Shown here: positions 17,523-27,237 of the stretch, one piece after another
Numbering within the stretch: position 1 is the stretch's first letter
How the letters are laid out: each line of letters opens with the position of its first letter
NCBI RefSeq assembly: GCF_023015625.1
Contig: NZ_JALKAH010000004.1
Location: 1 to 64,000 of the forward strand
From: Yoonia sp. F2084L
GTDB lineage: Bacteria > Pseudomonadota > Alphaproteobacteria > Rhodobacterales > Rhodobacteraceae
DNA: 64,000 nucleotides
Direction of reading: 5' to 3'
Notes under the pieces: model-generated
Database searches by the model: none
What the model was told of the DNA's origin: nothing
Seen by the model: only the letters and a program-made list of their open reading frames with translations
Program-made: the position numbers and the translations under genes

Positions 17523-18554
17523 ATGACGACAAGACGTAAGTTTATCAAAGGTGCCGCAATGACCGCACCCGCCGCTCTCGCGGCACCAGCATTGGCGCAA
17601 AGTACAATCACATGGCGGATGCAGACCTATGCCGGTGCGGCACTGGCCGCAGAGGTGGTTGATCCCGCAATCAAGATGTTCAACGACATCGCAGGTGACC
17701 GGATGCAGATTGAGCTGTTCTACGCAGATCAGATTGTCCCCACCGGAGAGCTGTTTCAGGCCATGCAGCGAGGCACGATTGATGCGGTGCAGTCTGACGA
17801 CGACTCCATGGCATCACCGACGGAAGTCACCGTTTTTGGCGGCTATTTTCCCTTCGGATCGCGTTATTCTCTCGATGTGCCTGTCCTGTTCAACCGCTAC
17901 GGTCTGAACGAGATTTGGGATGAAGAATATGCAGCCGTTGGCGTCAAGCATGTCAGCGCAGGCGCGTGGGATCCCTGCCACTTTGCGACAAAGGATCCGA
18001 TCAATAGTCTTGCCGATCTGCAAGGCAAACGTGTCTTTACCTTCCCAACCGCAGGCCGCTTCCTGTCACAGTTTGGCGTGGTTCCGGTCAACCTGCCGTG
18101 GGAAGACATCGAAGTCGCCGTCCAAACCGGAGAATTGGACGGCATCGCGTGGTCCGGCATCACTGAGGACTACACCGTTGGTTGGGCTGATGTGACCAAC
18201 TACTTTCTGACCAACAATATCTCGGGCGCATGGATCGGTCATTTCTTTGCCAATATGGATCGCTGGAATGAACTGCCCGACGATCTGCAAAAGCTGTTTC
18301 AGGTATGCTGCGAGCAATCGCACTACTATCGTCAGCACTGGTATTGGGGTGGTGAGGCTGATCTGCGTGTGAATGGCACGAAGATGGAACTCACCACCAT
18401 CCCCGACGAGGAATGGGCAACGGTCGAGGCCGCCGCACTGGAATTCTGGGAAGAGATAGCCGCGGAATCCGACACCAAGCGACGCGTCGTTGACATCTTC
18501 AAGAAGTACAACGCTGATATGGTGAAAGCTGGCCGGCCTTACCGTTACGGCTAA
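17523..18554 (+). CDS. TRAP transporter solute-binding protein (DctP type), Tat-exported
   Basis: A 343-residue periplasmic binding protein. The N-terminus carries a twin-arginine signal (TTRRKFIKGAAMTAPAALAA, cleavage likely after ALAQ). The DctP fold is supported by FYADQIVPTGELFQAMQRGTIDAV and the helix GKRVFTFPTAGRFLSQFGVVPV. An AGGAG site lies 6 nt before the ATG. The solute is unknown; operon context suggests a small nitrogen compound handled by the downstream ligase and dehydrogenases. DctP proteins mostly bind carboxylates, so an amino acid or carboxylated amine is also possible. Confidence 0.9.
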   Translation: MTTRRKFIKGAAMTAPAALAAPALAQSTITWRMQTYAGAALAAEVVDPAIKMFNDIAGDRMQIELFYADQIVPTGELFQAMQRGTIDAVQSDDDSMASPTEVTVFGGYFPFGSRYSLDVPVLFNRYGLNEIWDEEYAAVGVKHVSAGAWDPCHFATKDPINSLADLQGKRVFTFPTAGRFLSQFGVVPVNLPWEDIEVAVQTGELDGIAWSGITEDYTVGWADVTNYFLTNNISGAWIGHFFANMDRWNELPDDLQKLFQVCCEQSHYYRQHWYWGGEADLRVNGTKMELTTIPDEEWATVEAAALEFWEEIAAESDTKRRVVDIFKKYNADMVKAGRPYRYG

Positions 18555-18610
18555 GACAATATGGGGGGACGGTTTCGTGCCGTCCCCGACATTCAGAAAA
18601 GAGAATAGAC

Positions 18611-19975
18611 ATGTCCGGAAATCTGAGTTTCGACGACCTGAAAGCCCACGTCAGCGATGGGTCTATCGACACCGTGCTGACCTGTTTCCCGGACATGCAG
18701 GGCCGGTTGATGGGCAAACGCTTTCATGCGGTCAATTTCGTGGAAACGTCTTTTAAAGAAACGCACTGCTGTAACTATCTGCTGGCCACGGATCTGGAGA
18801 TGGCGACGCCTGATGGCTACGCCGCGAGCAGTTGGGAAAAGGGGTATGGCGATTACATTATGGCACCCGACCTGACGACCATTCGCATTTTGCCTTGGCT
18901 CGAAGGAACCGCGATGGTGCTGTGCGATATCCTTGATCACCACACGCATGACCCCGTGCCTCATGCCCCTCGGCAGGTGTTGAAAAAGCAGATCGCACGG
19001 CTAAGCGCATTGGGCTTCGACGCCATGATGGCCACCGAGCTTGAGTTCTTTTTGTTTGAGAGATCCTTTGACGACATCCGCAAGACTGGCTTTCGCGACC
19101 TGACCCCGATCAGCGGATATAACGAAGACTATCACATCCTTCAGACCACCAAGGAAGAAGGCGTGATGCGTCCGATCCGCAATCATTTGTTTGGTGCTGG
19201 TCTGCCGATTGAGAATTCCAAGGGTGAAGCCGAGGCCGGGCAGGAGGAACTGAACATCCGTTATGCTGCCGCCCTTGATTGCGCCGATCACCACACGATC
19301 GCGAAGAACGGGATCAAAGAAATCGCTTGGCAACAAGGCCACGCCGCGACCTTCCTGCCAAAGTGGGACCATAACCGGGTGGGTAGTTCCTCCCATGTGC
19401 ATCAGTCATTATGGAAAGACGGCGCGCCCGCATTTCACGACACTGATGCTGACCTTGGCATGTCCAAGCTGATGCAGCACTATATGGCCGGGTTGATCAA
19501 CTATGCCCCCGATTACACGTTTTTTCTGGCACCCTACATCAACAGCTACAAACGTTTTGCGAAGGGCACGTTTGCCCCCACAAAAACCGTTTGGTCCATC
19601 GACAACCGCACGGCAGGGTTTCGCCTGTGCGGCGAAGGTACCAAAGGTATCCGGGTGGAGTGCCGCATCGGCGGGTCTGACCTGAACCCCTATCTCGCGC
19701 AGGCTGCGATGCTGGCCGCCGGTATCAAAGGGATCGAGGATAAGATGACGCTTGCCCCGCCCACCAAAGGCGACGTCTACGAAGACGCTAAGGCGCAAGA
19801 CATTCCGCAAACGTTGCGCGCTGCGACCGAGACGTTGCGCAAGTCGTCGTTTCTGCGTGACGCTATGGGGGATGATGTGATCAACCACTACACCCGCTGC
19901 GCAGAATGGGAACAAGAAGAATTCGACCGCGTTGTGACCGATTGGGAAATCGCGCGCGGTTTTGAAAGGGCCTGA
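18611..19975 (+). CDS. Glutamine synthetase-like gamma-glutamyl-amine ligase (PuuA/GlnA3-4 type)
   Basis: A 454-residue glutamine synthetase-fold ligase. The catalytic blocks are present: ATELEFFLFE (metal-binding Glu), GEAEAGQEELNIRY, SSSHVHQSLW (active-site His), FAPTKTVWSIDNRTAGFR, and VECRIGGSDLNPYLAQAA. It lacks the adenylylation loop of GlnA-I and resembles enzymes that join glutamate to amines (putrescine in PuuA, ethanolamine or isopropylamine in related systems) instead of ammonia. Next genes are an aldehyde and an alcohol dehydrogenase, which supports an amino-alcohol substrate. The exact amine is inferred, not shown. Confidence 0.85.
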   Translation: MSGNLSFDDLKAHVSDGSIDTVLTCFPDMQGRLMGKRFHAVNFVETSFKETHCCNYLLATDLEMATPDGYAASSWEKGYGDYIMAPDLTTIRILPWLEGTAMVLCDILDHHTHDPVPHAPRQVLKKQIARLSALGFDAMMATELEFFLFERSFDDIRKTGFRDLTPISGYNEDYHILQTTKEEGVMRPIRNHLFGAGLPIENSKGEAEAGQEELNIRYAAALDCADHHTIAKNGIKEIAWQQGHAATFLPKWDHNRVGSSSHVHQSLWKDGAPAFHDTDADLGMSKLMQHYMAGLINYAPDYTFFLAPYINSYKRFAKGTFAPTKTVWSIDNRTAGFRLCGEGTKGIRVECRIGGSDLNPYLAQAAMLAAGIKGIEDKMTLAPPTKGDVYEDAKAQDIPQTLRAATETLRKSSFLRDAMGDDVINHYTRCAEWEQEEFDRVVTDWEIARGFERA

Positions 19976-19977
19976 TC

Positions 19978-21345
19978 ATGATCCGTTGTATTTCGCCGAT
20001 TGACGGGTCCGTTTATGCAGAACGTTCTGTGCTTTCCGCTGACGATGCAAAGGCCGCCGTTGCCCGGTCGCAAGCCGCCCGATCAGGCTGGGCCGCTCGG
20101 CCTTTGGATGAGCGGATTGCGCTGGTACAAGCGGGTGTTGCAAAAGTGGGCGAGATGAACGACGAGATCGTTCCAGAACTGGCCCACCAGATGGGGCGCC
20201 CGATCCGTTATGGCGGTGAGTTTGGCGGTTTCAACGAACGTGCCAGCTACATGGCAAAGATCGCACAGGACGCCCTGGCCGATATTGTCATTGAAGATAG
20301 CGGTAGTTTCCGGCGGGTCATCAAACGCGTGCCGCATGGTGTCGTGCTGGTCGTGGCCCCTTGGAACTATCCCTATATGACCGCGATCAATACCGTGGCC
20401 CCTGCGCTGATTGCAGGCAACACGGTCATGCTAAAGCACGCAAGTCAGACACCGCTGGTGGGCGAGAGGATGGCGCGGGCGTTTCATGCCGCTGGCGTGC
20501 CCGATGATGTGTTTCAAAACGTCTTTCTTGACCATCAAACAACATCGGATTTGATAGCGGCTAAATCGTTTGGTTTTGTAAACTTCACTGGCTCCGTCGG
20601 GGGCGGTCAGGCGATTGAGCGCGCGGCGGCCGGGACATTTACAGGGGTCGGGCTGGAGCTTGGCGGCAAGGACCCCGGATATGTGTGTGATGATGCTGAT
20701 CTGGATGCAGCTGCGGATACTTTGATCGACGGCGCGATGTTCAACGCGGGCCAATGCTGTTGTGGGATAGAAAGGATCTATGTGGCTGAGCAGCACTTCG
20801 AGGTCTTTGTTGCAAAGGCGGTGGCAATTGTTGAGGGCTACAAACTGGGCAATCCGCTAGAGCCTGAGACAACCCTTGGGCCGATGGCGCATAAACGCTT
20901 TGCTGATGAGGTGCGCGCCCAGACTACAGAAGCTGTTGCACAAGGTGCCAAGGCGCATATCGCGCCATTCCCCGACGATGATGGCGGTGCCTATCTGACG
21001 CCGCAGATCCTGACCAATGTCACCCACGACATGCGCGTGATGCGCGACGAAAGCTTTGGCCCTGTCGTTGGGATCATGCCGGTCAAAAATGATGCCGAGG
21101 CGGTGCGCCTGATGAACGACAGCAACTTTGGTCTCACTGCATCAATCTGGACCCAAGATGCTGCGCGCGCCGAGGCGATTGCCGATCAGATCGAAACGGG
21201 CACGGTGTTTTTGAACCGTGCCGACTACCTTGATCCTGGGCTGTGTTGGACGGGATGCAAAGATACGGGGCGCGGGGGTGGCCTGTCCGTGATCGGTTAT
21301 CACAACCTGACCCGCCCCAAGTCCTATCACCTGAAGAAAGCGTAG
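19978..21345 (+). CDS. NAD(P)-dependent aldehyde dehydrogenase
   Basis: A 455-residue aldehyde dehydrogenase. Cofactor-binding region VVLVVAPWNYPY, the NFTGSVGGGQAI turn, the general-base glutamate in LELGGKDPGYV, and the catalytic cysteine region NAGQCCCGIERIYV are all present, as is ESFGPVVGIMPV. The CCC run is slightly unusual but the expected cysteine is there. It starts three bases after the ligase stop. Proposed role: oxidising the gamma-glutamyl aldehyde made by the adjacent alcohol dehydrogenase to the acid. Confidence 0.9.
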   Translation: MIRCISPIDGSVYAERSVLSADDAKAAVARSQAARSGWAARPLDERIALVQAGVAKVGEMNDEIVPELAHQMGRPIRYGGEFGGFNERASYMAKIAQDALADIVIEDSGSFRRVIKRVPHGVVLVVAPWNYPYMTAINTVAPALIAGNTVMLKHASQTPLVGERMARAFHAAGVPDDVFQNVFLDHQTTSDLIAAKSFGFVNFTGSVGGGQAIERAAAGTFTGVGLELGGKDPGYVCDDADLDAAADTLIDGAMFNAGQCCCGIERIYVAEQHFEVFVAKAVAIVEGYKLGNPLEPETTLGPMAHKRFADEVRAQTTEAVAQGAKAHIAPFPDDDGGAYLTPQILTNVTHDMRVMRDESFGPVVGIMPVKNDAEAVRLMNDSNFGLTASIWTQDAARAEAIADQIETGTVFLNRADYLDPGLCWTGCKDTGRGGGLSVIGYHNLTRPKSYHLKKA

Positions 21346-21348
21346 AAG

Positions 21349-22494
21349 ATGTCCTTGACTGCAAACTGGTCCTACCCAACCGCCATTCGATTTGGTGCCG
21401 GGCGTATTTCTGAAATCGCCGATGCTTGTGCGGCGGCCGGTATCAAAAAGCCGCTTCTGATTACCGACCGGGGTCTTGCCAATATGGAGATCACGACAAA
21501 GACGCTCGATCTGCTGCAAGCCGCTGGGCTTGGCCGCGCCATTTTTGCAGACGTTGACCCGAACCCCAATGAAAAGAATGCAGCAGCCGGGGTCAAAGCC
21601 TTCAAGGACGGTGGCCACGATGGGGTTGTCGCCTTTGGTGGTGGCTCTGGTTTGGATCTTGGGAAACTGGTGGCCTTTCTTGCTGGCCAAACGCGCTCTT
21701 TGTGGGATTTTGAGGATATCGACGATTGGTGGACGCGCGCTGATGCCGACGCCATCGCCCCGATTGTGGCTGTCCCGACAACGGCGGGCACCGGATCAGA
21801 GGTTGGCCGGGCGTCCGTCATTACCAATTCGGAAACTGAAGAGAAAAAGATCATCTTCCATCCCAAATTTCTGCCCTCCGTCGTCATTTGCGATCCTGAG
21901 CTGACAGTCGGGATGCCCAGCTTTATCACGGCGGGCACGGGTCTTGATGCTTTTGCGCATTGTGTTGAGGCTTTCTGCTCGCCGCATTATCACCCAATGT
22001 CGCAGGGCATGGCGCTTGAGGGGATGCGTCTGGTGAAAGAGTTCCTGCCGCGTGCCTACGCGGATGGTTCCGATCTGGAAGCGCGCGCGCATATGATGTC
22101 AGCGGCAGCAATGGGGGCGACAGCTTTTCAAAAAGGGCTGGGTGCGATCCACGCACTGTCCCATCCGATCGGTGCCATGTATCACACGCACCACGGGACC
22201 ACGAACGCCGTTTGTATGCCCGCCGTTCTACAGTTCAACAAACCCGCGATCAGAGGCGTGTTGACCCAAGCGTCCAGTTACCTAGGGATAGCAGATGGGT
22301 TTAACGGTTTTTGTGCCTATGTCGACGATCTGAACGCATCGCTTGGCATTCCCAAAACGCTGACGGCGCTTGGCGTGACTGACCCCGACATAGACCGTAT
22401 CGTTGCAGGCGCTTTGCGTGACCCAAGCACCGGTGGCAACCCTGTCAAAATGACCACTGAAAATACGCGGCAATTGTTACTTGCCTGCTTATAG
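21349..22494 (+). CDS. Iron-containing alcohol dehydrogenase
   Basis: A 381-residue group III (iron-dependent) alcohol dehydrogenase. Seen: the cofactor motif GGGSGLDLGK, PTTAGTGSEVGRASVI, and metal ligands in DAFAHCVEAF and LGAIHALSHPIGAMYHTHHG. It follows the aldehyde dehydrogenase by three bases, so the two oxidation steps are probably made together. In the proposed route it oxidises the hydroxyl of a gamma-glutamyl amino alcohol. It could equally act on a simple alcohol. Its stop lies only 28 nt before the glycine riboswitch. Confidence 0.9.
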   Translation: MSLTANWSYPTAIRFGAGRISEIADACAAAGIKKPLLITDRGLANMEITTKTLDLLQAAGLGRAIFADVDPNPNEKNAAAGVKAFKDGGHDGVVAFGGGSGLDLGKLVAFLAGQTRSLWDFEDIDDWWTRADADAIAPIVAVPTTAGTGSEVGRASVITNSETEEKKIIFHPKFLPSVVICDPELTVGMPSFITAGTGLDAFAHCVEAFCSPHYHPMSQGMALEGMRLVKEFLPRAYADGSDLEARAHMMSAAAMGATAFQKGLGAIHALSHPIGAMYHTHHGTTNAVCMPAVLQFNKPAIRGVLTQASSYLGIADGFNGFCAYVDDLNASLGIPKTLTALGVTDPDIDRIVAGALRDPSTGGNPVKMTTENTRQLLLACL

Positions 22495-22522
22495 GAGTTT
22501 CCGATAGAAAATATTCAAACTT

Positions 22523-22680
22523 AACGTTGGGAGAACCAGACCACTGGTGCCGAAGGAGCAACCGCCTCGGAAACTCTCAGGCCAAAGGACCGACGTTGAG
22601 CGCGACAACTCTGGAGAGTGGTGCCACATGCACCCGCCGAAGGGATAATGATCTCAGGCAACCCGGACAGAGGAGGCACT
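22523..22680 (+). ncRNA. Tandem glycine riboswitch upstream of gcvT
   Basis: Two glycine aptamers in series. Aptamer 1 (about 22523-22597) has the conserved segments GGTGCCGAAGGAGCAA and AAACTCTCAGGCCAAAGGAC, closed by AACGT/ACGTT. Aptamer 2 (about 22601-22680) has GCACCCGCCGAAGGG and ATCTCAGGCAACCCGGACAG. The linker is only a few bases, as in known tandem switches. An 80-nt expression region lies between it and the gcvT start at 22761. Glycine binding normally switches on glycine cleavage genes. Found inside a probable long transcript, not after an isolated promoter. Confidence 0.93.
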
Positions 22681-22760
22681 GGCGTGCAGGGATCGCCCTG
22701 TATCAATGTGGTGCCGCTTGGTTTTCAACGATCACGCTGGCTGGAAGAAGGCAAAGCGCG

Positions 22761-23885
22761 ATGACTGCACTGAAACGGACCCCGTTACACGCACTCCATT
22801 TAGAGCTTGGCGCGCGTATGGTCCCCTTTGCGGGATACGAGATGCCGGTGCAATTCCCACTTGGCGTGATGAAAGAACACCAGCATACGCGTGAAAAGGC
22901 CGGGCTATTTGATGTGAGCCACATGGGGCAGGTCATTGTCAAAGGTGCCAGCTACGCCGCCGCTGCTGCCGGTCTGGAGCCGTTGATCCCTGTTGATGTT
23001 CTCGGCCTGCCCGAAAACCGCCAGCGTTATGGCTTCTTTACGAATGAAGATGGTGGGATCGCAGATGATCTGATGCTGGCGAACCGTGGGGATCATGTAT
23101 TTGTCGTTGTGAACGCCGCCTGTAAGAGGGCTGATATCGCCCATATGAAAGCGGCGCTTGAACCCGGCGTCGCAGTCACCGAACTGGCAGATCGCGCGCT
23201 ATTGGCACTGCAAGGGCCCTGCGCAGAGGCTGTTTTGTCTGCAATGGATGCCCGTACTGTGAATATGAGCTTTATGGATGTCGCGACCTTGGACTTGAAC
23301 GGGGTCGCAGCTTGGGTGTCGCGATCCGGCTACACCGGAGAAGACGGGTATGAGATTTCGGTACCCGCAGACGCCGCCGAAGACCTCGCGAGAGCCTTGC
23401 TCGCGCATCCGGATGTTGAGGCCATTGGTTTGGGTGCCCGTGATTCATTGCGGTTAGAAGCGGGTCTTTGCCTCTACGGCCACGACATTGACGCAAGTAC
23501 GTCGCCGGTTGAGGGCGGTCTGACATGGGCCATTCAAAAAGTGCGGCGAGCCGGCGGCGCGCGTGCGGGTGGTTTCCCCGGCGCGGATGCGATTATCGGG
23601 CAAATGGCGGAGGGTGCTGCGCGCAAGCGCGTGGGTCTGCTGCCGGAAGGCCGCGCGCCAATGCGTGAAGGCGTCGTTCTTTTTGCCACCGCAGAGGCCG
23701 TGGACCCGATTGGCAGCATCACCTCTGGCGGCTTTGGCCCCACGGTGGGTGGTCCGGTGGCCATGGGCTATGTCGCAGCGGAATATGCCGCACTTGGCAC
23801 CACACTTTACGGGGACCTGCGCGGGAAACGTCAGCCAGTGACAGTGGTGAAAATGCCCTTCACCCCCGCCAACTTCAAAAGATAA
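22761..23885 (+). CDS. gcvT: Glycine cleavage system T protein (aminomethyltransferase)
   Basis: A 374-residue T protein that moves the aminomethyl carbon from lipoylated H protein to tetrahydrofolate, releasing ammonia. Motifs: [21 protein letters not shown] at the start, [23 protein letters not shown], and [20 protein letters not shown]. The ATG at 22761 has GAAGAAGG upstream; the longer open frame covers the riboswitch. It is the first gene after the glycine aptamers. Confidence 0.96.
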   Translation: MTALKRTPLHALHLELGARMVPFAGYEMPVQFPLGVMKEHQHTREKAGLFDVSHMGQVIVKGASYAAAAAGLEPLIPVDVLGLPENRQRYGFFTNEDGGIADDLMLANRGDHVFVVVNAACKRADIAHMKAALEPGVAVTELADRALLALQGPCAEAVLSAMDARTVNMSFMDVATLDLNGVAAWVSRSGYTGEDGYEISVPADAAEDLARALLAHPDVEAIGLGARDSLRLEAGLCLYGHDIDASTSPVEGGLTWAIQKVRRAGGARAGGFPGADAIIGQMAEGAARKRVGLLPEGRAPMREGVVLFATAEAVDPIGSITSGGFGPTVGGPVAMGYVAAEYAALGTTLYGDLRGKRQPVTVVKMPFTPANFKR

Positions 23886-23901
23886 CAGGGAGAGACAACC
23901 A

Positions 23902-24261
23902 ATGAAATTTACCGAAGAACATGAATGGCTACGTGCTGAGGATGACGTTTATGTGGTTGGCATTACCGAACATGCGACAACACAGTTAGGCGATCTGGTA
24001 TTTGTAGAATTGCCTGAGGTTGGCGTCACCGTGACCAAAGACGAAGAGATTGTTGTGATCGAAAGCGTCAAAGCCGCGTCCGACATCCTGGCACCCATCG
24101 ACGGTGAGATTACGGAAGTGAACACAGCCCTTGCCGAAGATCCCAGCCTTGCCAACAGCGATGCCATTGGTGACGGGTGGTTCTTCAAGATCAAACCATC
24201 AGACCCATCGCAGTTGAACGACTTGATGGACGAAGCTGCTTATAAATCCATGATTGGCTAA
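23902..24261 (+). CDS. gcvH: Glycine cleavage system H protein
   Basis: A 119-residue carrier protein with the lipoylation motif [17 protein letters not shown], where the lysine carries lipoate. [14 protein letters not shown] and [12 protein letters not shown] are typical. It shuttles the aminomethyl group between the P, T and L proteins. It lies 16 nt after gcvT and 12 nt before gcvP with an AGGGAGAGA site upstream. Confidence 0.97.
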   Translation: MKFTEEHEWLRAEDDVYVVGITEHATTQLGDLVFVELPEVGVTVTKDEEIVVIESVKAASDILAPIDGEITEVNTALAEDPSLANSDAIGDGWFFKIKPSDPSQLNDLMDEAAYKSMIG

Positions 24262-24273
24262 GGAACCGCACCG

Positions 24274-27117
24274 ATGACCTTCACGCCCACCGACTACTTG
24301 CCGTACGATTTCGCTAACCGCCGTCATATCGGTCCGTCGCCTGCTGAGATGGAAAAGATGCTGGAGGTCGTTGGCGCGGCAAGCCTTGATGCGCTGATTG
24401 ATGACACATTGCCGGCCAAAATCCGGCAGAAAAAGCCGCTTGATTTTGGCAAGGCAAAGTCTGAGCGCGAGTTGCTGCATCACATGCGCGTCACGGCCTC
24501 CAAGAACAAGGTGCTGACGTCGTTGATCGGTCAGGGTTATCACGGCACGGTCACGCCACCTGCCATTCAACGCAATATTCTGGAAAACCCCGCATGGTAT
24601 ACGGCTTACACGCCCTATCAGCCCGAGATTAGTCAGGGCCGTCTTGAGGCTCTGTTGAATTATCAAACCATGGTGTCGGACCTGACCGGTTTAGAAATTG
24701 CCAATGCCTCGCTGCTGGATGAGGCGACAGCCTGCGCCGAGGCGATGACAATGGCGCAGAGGATCAGCAAAGCAAAAGTGACCGGCTTTTTCGTCGATGA
24801 AAACTGCCATCCGCAGAATATTGCTGTGATGAGAACAAGGGCGCAACCGTTGGGCATTGAAATCATCGTTGGCAATCCCGATGATCTAGACGCAAGTACG
24901 GTCTTTGGTGCCATTTTTCAGTATCCCGGAACCTTTGGTCATATCCGCGACTTCACGTCAGAGATTGCGAAGCTGCATGAAAACAATGCGATTGGTATCA
25001 TATCCGCCGACCCACTTTCGTTGACATTGCTGAAAGAACCCGGCGCGATGGGCGCCGATATTGCAGTCGGAACAACCCAACGCTTTGGGGTGCCGATTGG
25101 CTATGGTGGTCCGCATGCGGCCTATATGGCGACCAAGGCAAGCTATGCCCGCAACATGCCAGGCCGTATCGTTGGTGTGTCCATCGACAGCCATGGAAAC
25201 CGCGCCTATCGCCTGTCGTTGCAAACCCGCGAACAGCATATCCGCCGCGAAAAGGCCACATCAAACGTCTGCACGGCGCAGGCGCTATTGGCGGTCATGG
25301 CGGGCTTCTATGCCGTCTTCCATGGCCCCGAGGGCCTGAAAGCCATCGCGCAACGAATACATCGCAAGACGGCCCGCCTTGCTGAAGGGTTGAAGCAAAG
25401 CGGTTTTGACGTTCGCCCCGCCACCTTCTTTGACACGATCACGGTAGACGTGGGCCCGCTGCAATCAGCGGTGATCAAATCGGCGGTCGACGAAGGGATC
25501 AACCTGCGTGCGGTTGGCACCACAAAGGTGGGTATTACACTAGACGAACGCACCCGTCCGGCCACAATCGAAAGTGTCTGGCGCGCCTTTGGGATCGAAC
25601 GACAGGACAAAGACTACACGCCGCACTACCAGATGCCGGAAAAGCTGATCCGCGCAACGGAATATCTGACCCACCCGGTGTTTCACATGAACCGCGCCGA
25701 AACCGAGATGATGCGCTATATGCGTCGATTGGCGGACCGTGATCTGGCGTTGGATAGGGCGATGATCCCGCTGGGGTCCTGCACGATGAAACTGAACTCT
25801 GCCGCTGAAATGATGCCCGTAAGCTGGCGCGAATTCTCGCAACTGCACCCATTTTGCCCCAAGGATCAGGCCGCCGGTTACACTGAGATGATCAATGATC
25901 TGTCGGCAAAATTATGTGACGTGACCGGTTACGATGCGATCTCGATGCAGCCCAATTCCGGAGCGCAGGGGGAATACGCGGGTTTGCTAACGATTGCGCG
26001 CTATCACCGCGCCAACGGTGAAGGGCATCGCAACATATGCCTGATCCCGATGAGCGCGCATGGCACAAATCCGGCTTCGGCTCAGATGGCTGGCTGGAAG
26101 GTTGTGCCGATAAAATCTGCCGAAAACGGCGACATAGATGTTAAAGAGTTCAAAGAAACGGTGGCTGAGCACAAGGAGAACCTTGCGGCGTGCATGATCA
26201 CCTATCCGTCGACCCATGGCGTGTTCGAAGAGACGGTGATCGATGTGTGCCAGATCACCCATGATGCGGGCGGTCAGGTCTATATCGACGGTGCGAATAT
26301 GAATGCGATGGTGGGTCTCAGCCGCCCCGGCGATCTTGGCGGTGACGTCAGCCATCTCAACCTGCACAAGACGTTTTGCATCCCCCACGGTGGCGGCGGT
26401 CCCGGCATGGGACCGATTGGGGTGAAAGAGCATCTGATCACCCATTTACCCGGCGATCCAAACATTGGCGAAGGCGCGGTCAGCGCCGCAGCCTATGGTT
26501 CGCCTTCGCTGTTGCCGATTTCATGGGCCTATTGCCTGATGATGGGTGGTGAGGGGTTAAAGCAAGCAACACGTGTTGCGATTTTGAATGCCAACTACAT
26601 TGCCAAGCGCTTGGAGGGGGCATTTGACGTTCTTTACAAGGGACCGACTGGACGCGTGGCGCATGAATGTATCATCGACACCCGGCCCTTTGCCGAAAGC
26701 GCGCAGGTGACAGTCGACGATATCGCCAAGCGTCTGTCTGATTGCGGGTTCCACGCCCCAACAATGTCGTGGCCCGTCGCCGGAACATTGATGATCGAAC
26801 CAACAGAATCCGAAACGATGGCAGAGCTTGATCGTTTCTGCGATGCCATGTTGGGTATCCGCGATGAGATACGCGCGATTGAAGATGGTGTGATGGACCC
26901 TCTCAATAACCCGCTTAAGAATGCGCCACATACGATGGAAGATCTCGTGAAAGACTGGGATCGACCCTACAGCCGCGAAACTGGTTGTTTTCCGGCAGGT
27001 GCCTTTCGTGTCGATAAGTATTGGCCCCCGGTGAACCGGGTCGACAATGTATGGGGCGACCGAAACCTGACCTGCACCTGCCCACCAATGGAGGCATATT
27101 CCGAAGCCGCAGAGTAA
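24274..27117 (+). CDS. gcvP: Glycine dehydrogenase (decarboxylating), single-chain P protein
   Basis: A 947-residue homodimer-type P protein that decarboxylates glycine using pyridoxal phosphate. The N-terminal half has [14 protein letters not shown] and the C-terminal half has the cofactor lysine in [36 protein letters not shown] is also seen. The two-gene GcvPA/GcvPB form is not used here. It completes the gcvTHP set; lpd (L protein) is expected elsewhere. Together these genes give one-carbon units, ammonia, CO2 and NADH from glycine. Confidence 0.97.
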   Translation: MTFTPTDYLPYDFANRRHIGPSPAEMEKMLEVVGAASLDALIDDTLPAKIRQKKPLDFGKAKSERELLHHMRVTASKNKVLTSLIGQGYHGTVTPPAIQRNILENPAWYTAYTPYQPEISQGRLEALLNYQTMVSDLTGLEIANASLLDEATACAEAMTMAQRISKAKVTGFFVDENCHPQNIAVMRTRAQPLGIEIIVGNPDDLDASTVFGAIFQYPGTFGHIRDFTSEIAKLHENNAIGIISADPLSLTLLKEPGAMGADIAVGTTQRFGVPIGYGGPHAAYMATKASYARNMPGRIVGVSIDSHGNRAYRLSLQTREQHIRREKATSNVCTAQALLAVMAGFYAVFHGPEGLKAIAQRIHRKTARLAEGLKQSGFDVRPATFFDTITVDVGPLQSAVIKSAVDEGINLRAVGTTKVGITLDERTRPATIESVWRAFGIERQDKDYTPHYQMPEKLIRATEYLTHPVFHMNRAETEMMRYMRRLADRDLALDRAMIPLGSCTMKLNSAAEMMPVSWREFSQLHPFCPKDQAAGYTEMINDLSAKLCDVTGYDAISMQPNSGAQGEYAGLLTIARYHRANGEGHRNICLIPMSAHGTNPASAQMAGWKVVPIKSAENGDIDVKEFKETVAEHKENLAACMITYPSTHGVFEETVIDVCQITHDAGGQVYIDGANMNAMVGLSRPGDLGGDVSHLNLHKTFCIPHGGGGPGMGPIGVKEHLITHLPGDPNIGEGAVSAAAYGSPSLLPISWAYCLMMGGEGLKQATRVAILNANYIAKRLEGAFDVLYKGPTGRVAHECIIDTRPFAESAQVTVDDIAKRLSDCGFHAPTMSWPVAGTLMIEPTESETMAELDRFCDAMLGIRDEIRAIEDGVMDPLNNPLKNAPHTMEDLVKDWDRPYSRETGCFPAGAFRVDKYWPPVNRVDNVWGDRNLTCTCPPMEAYSEAAE

Positions 27118-27237
27118 CACAAACTCCGGTTGAGCAAGCGCGCTTTGCCATAGACTCAAACATAGAAGGGTGACTTAATACTGTAACAAAAACCGTATCT
27201 TCATCGTCATGTTTTATCCAAAAGGGAGAGGGATTGT

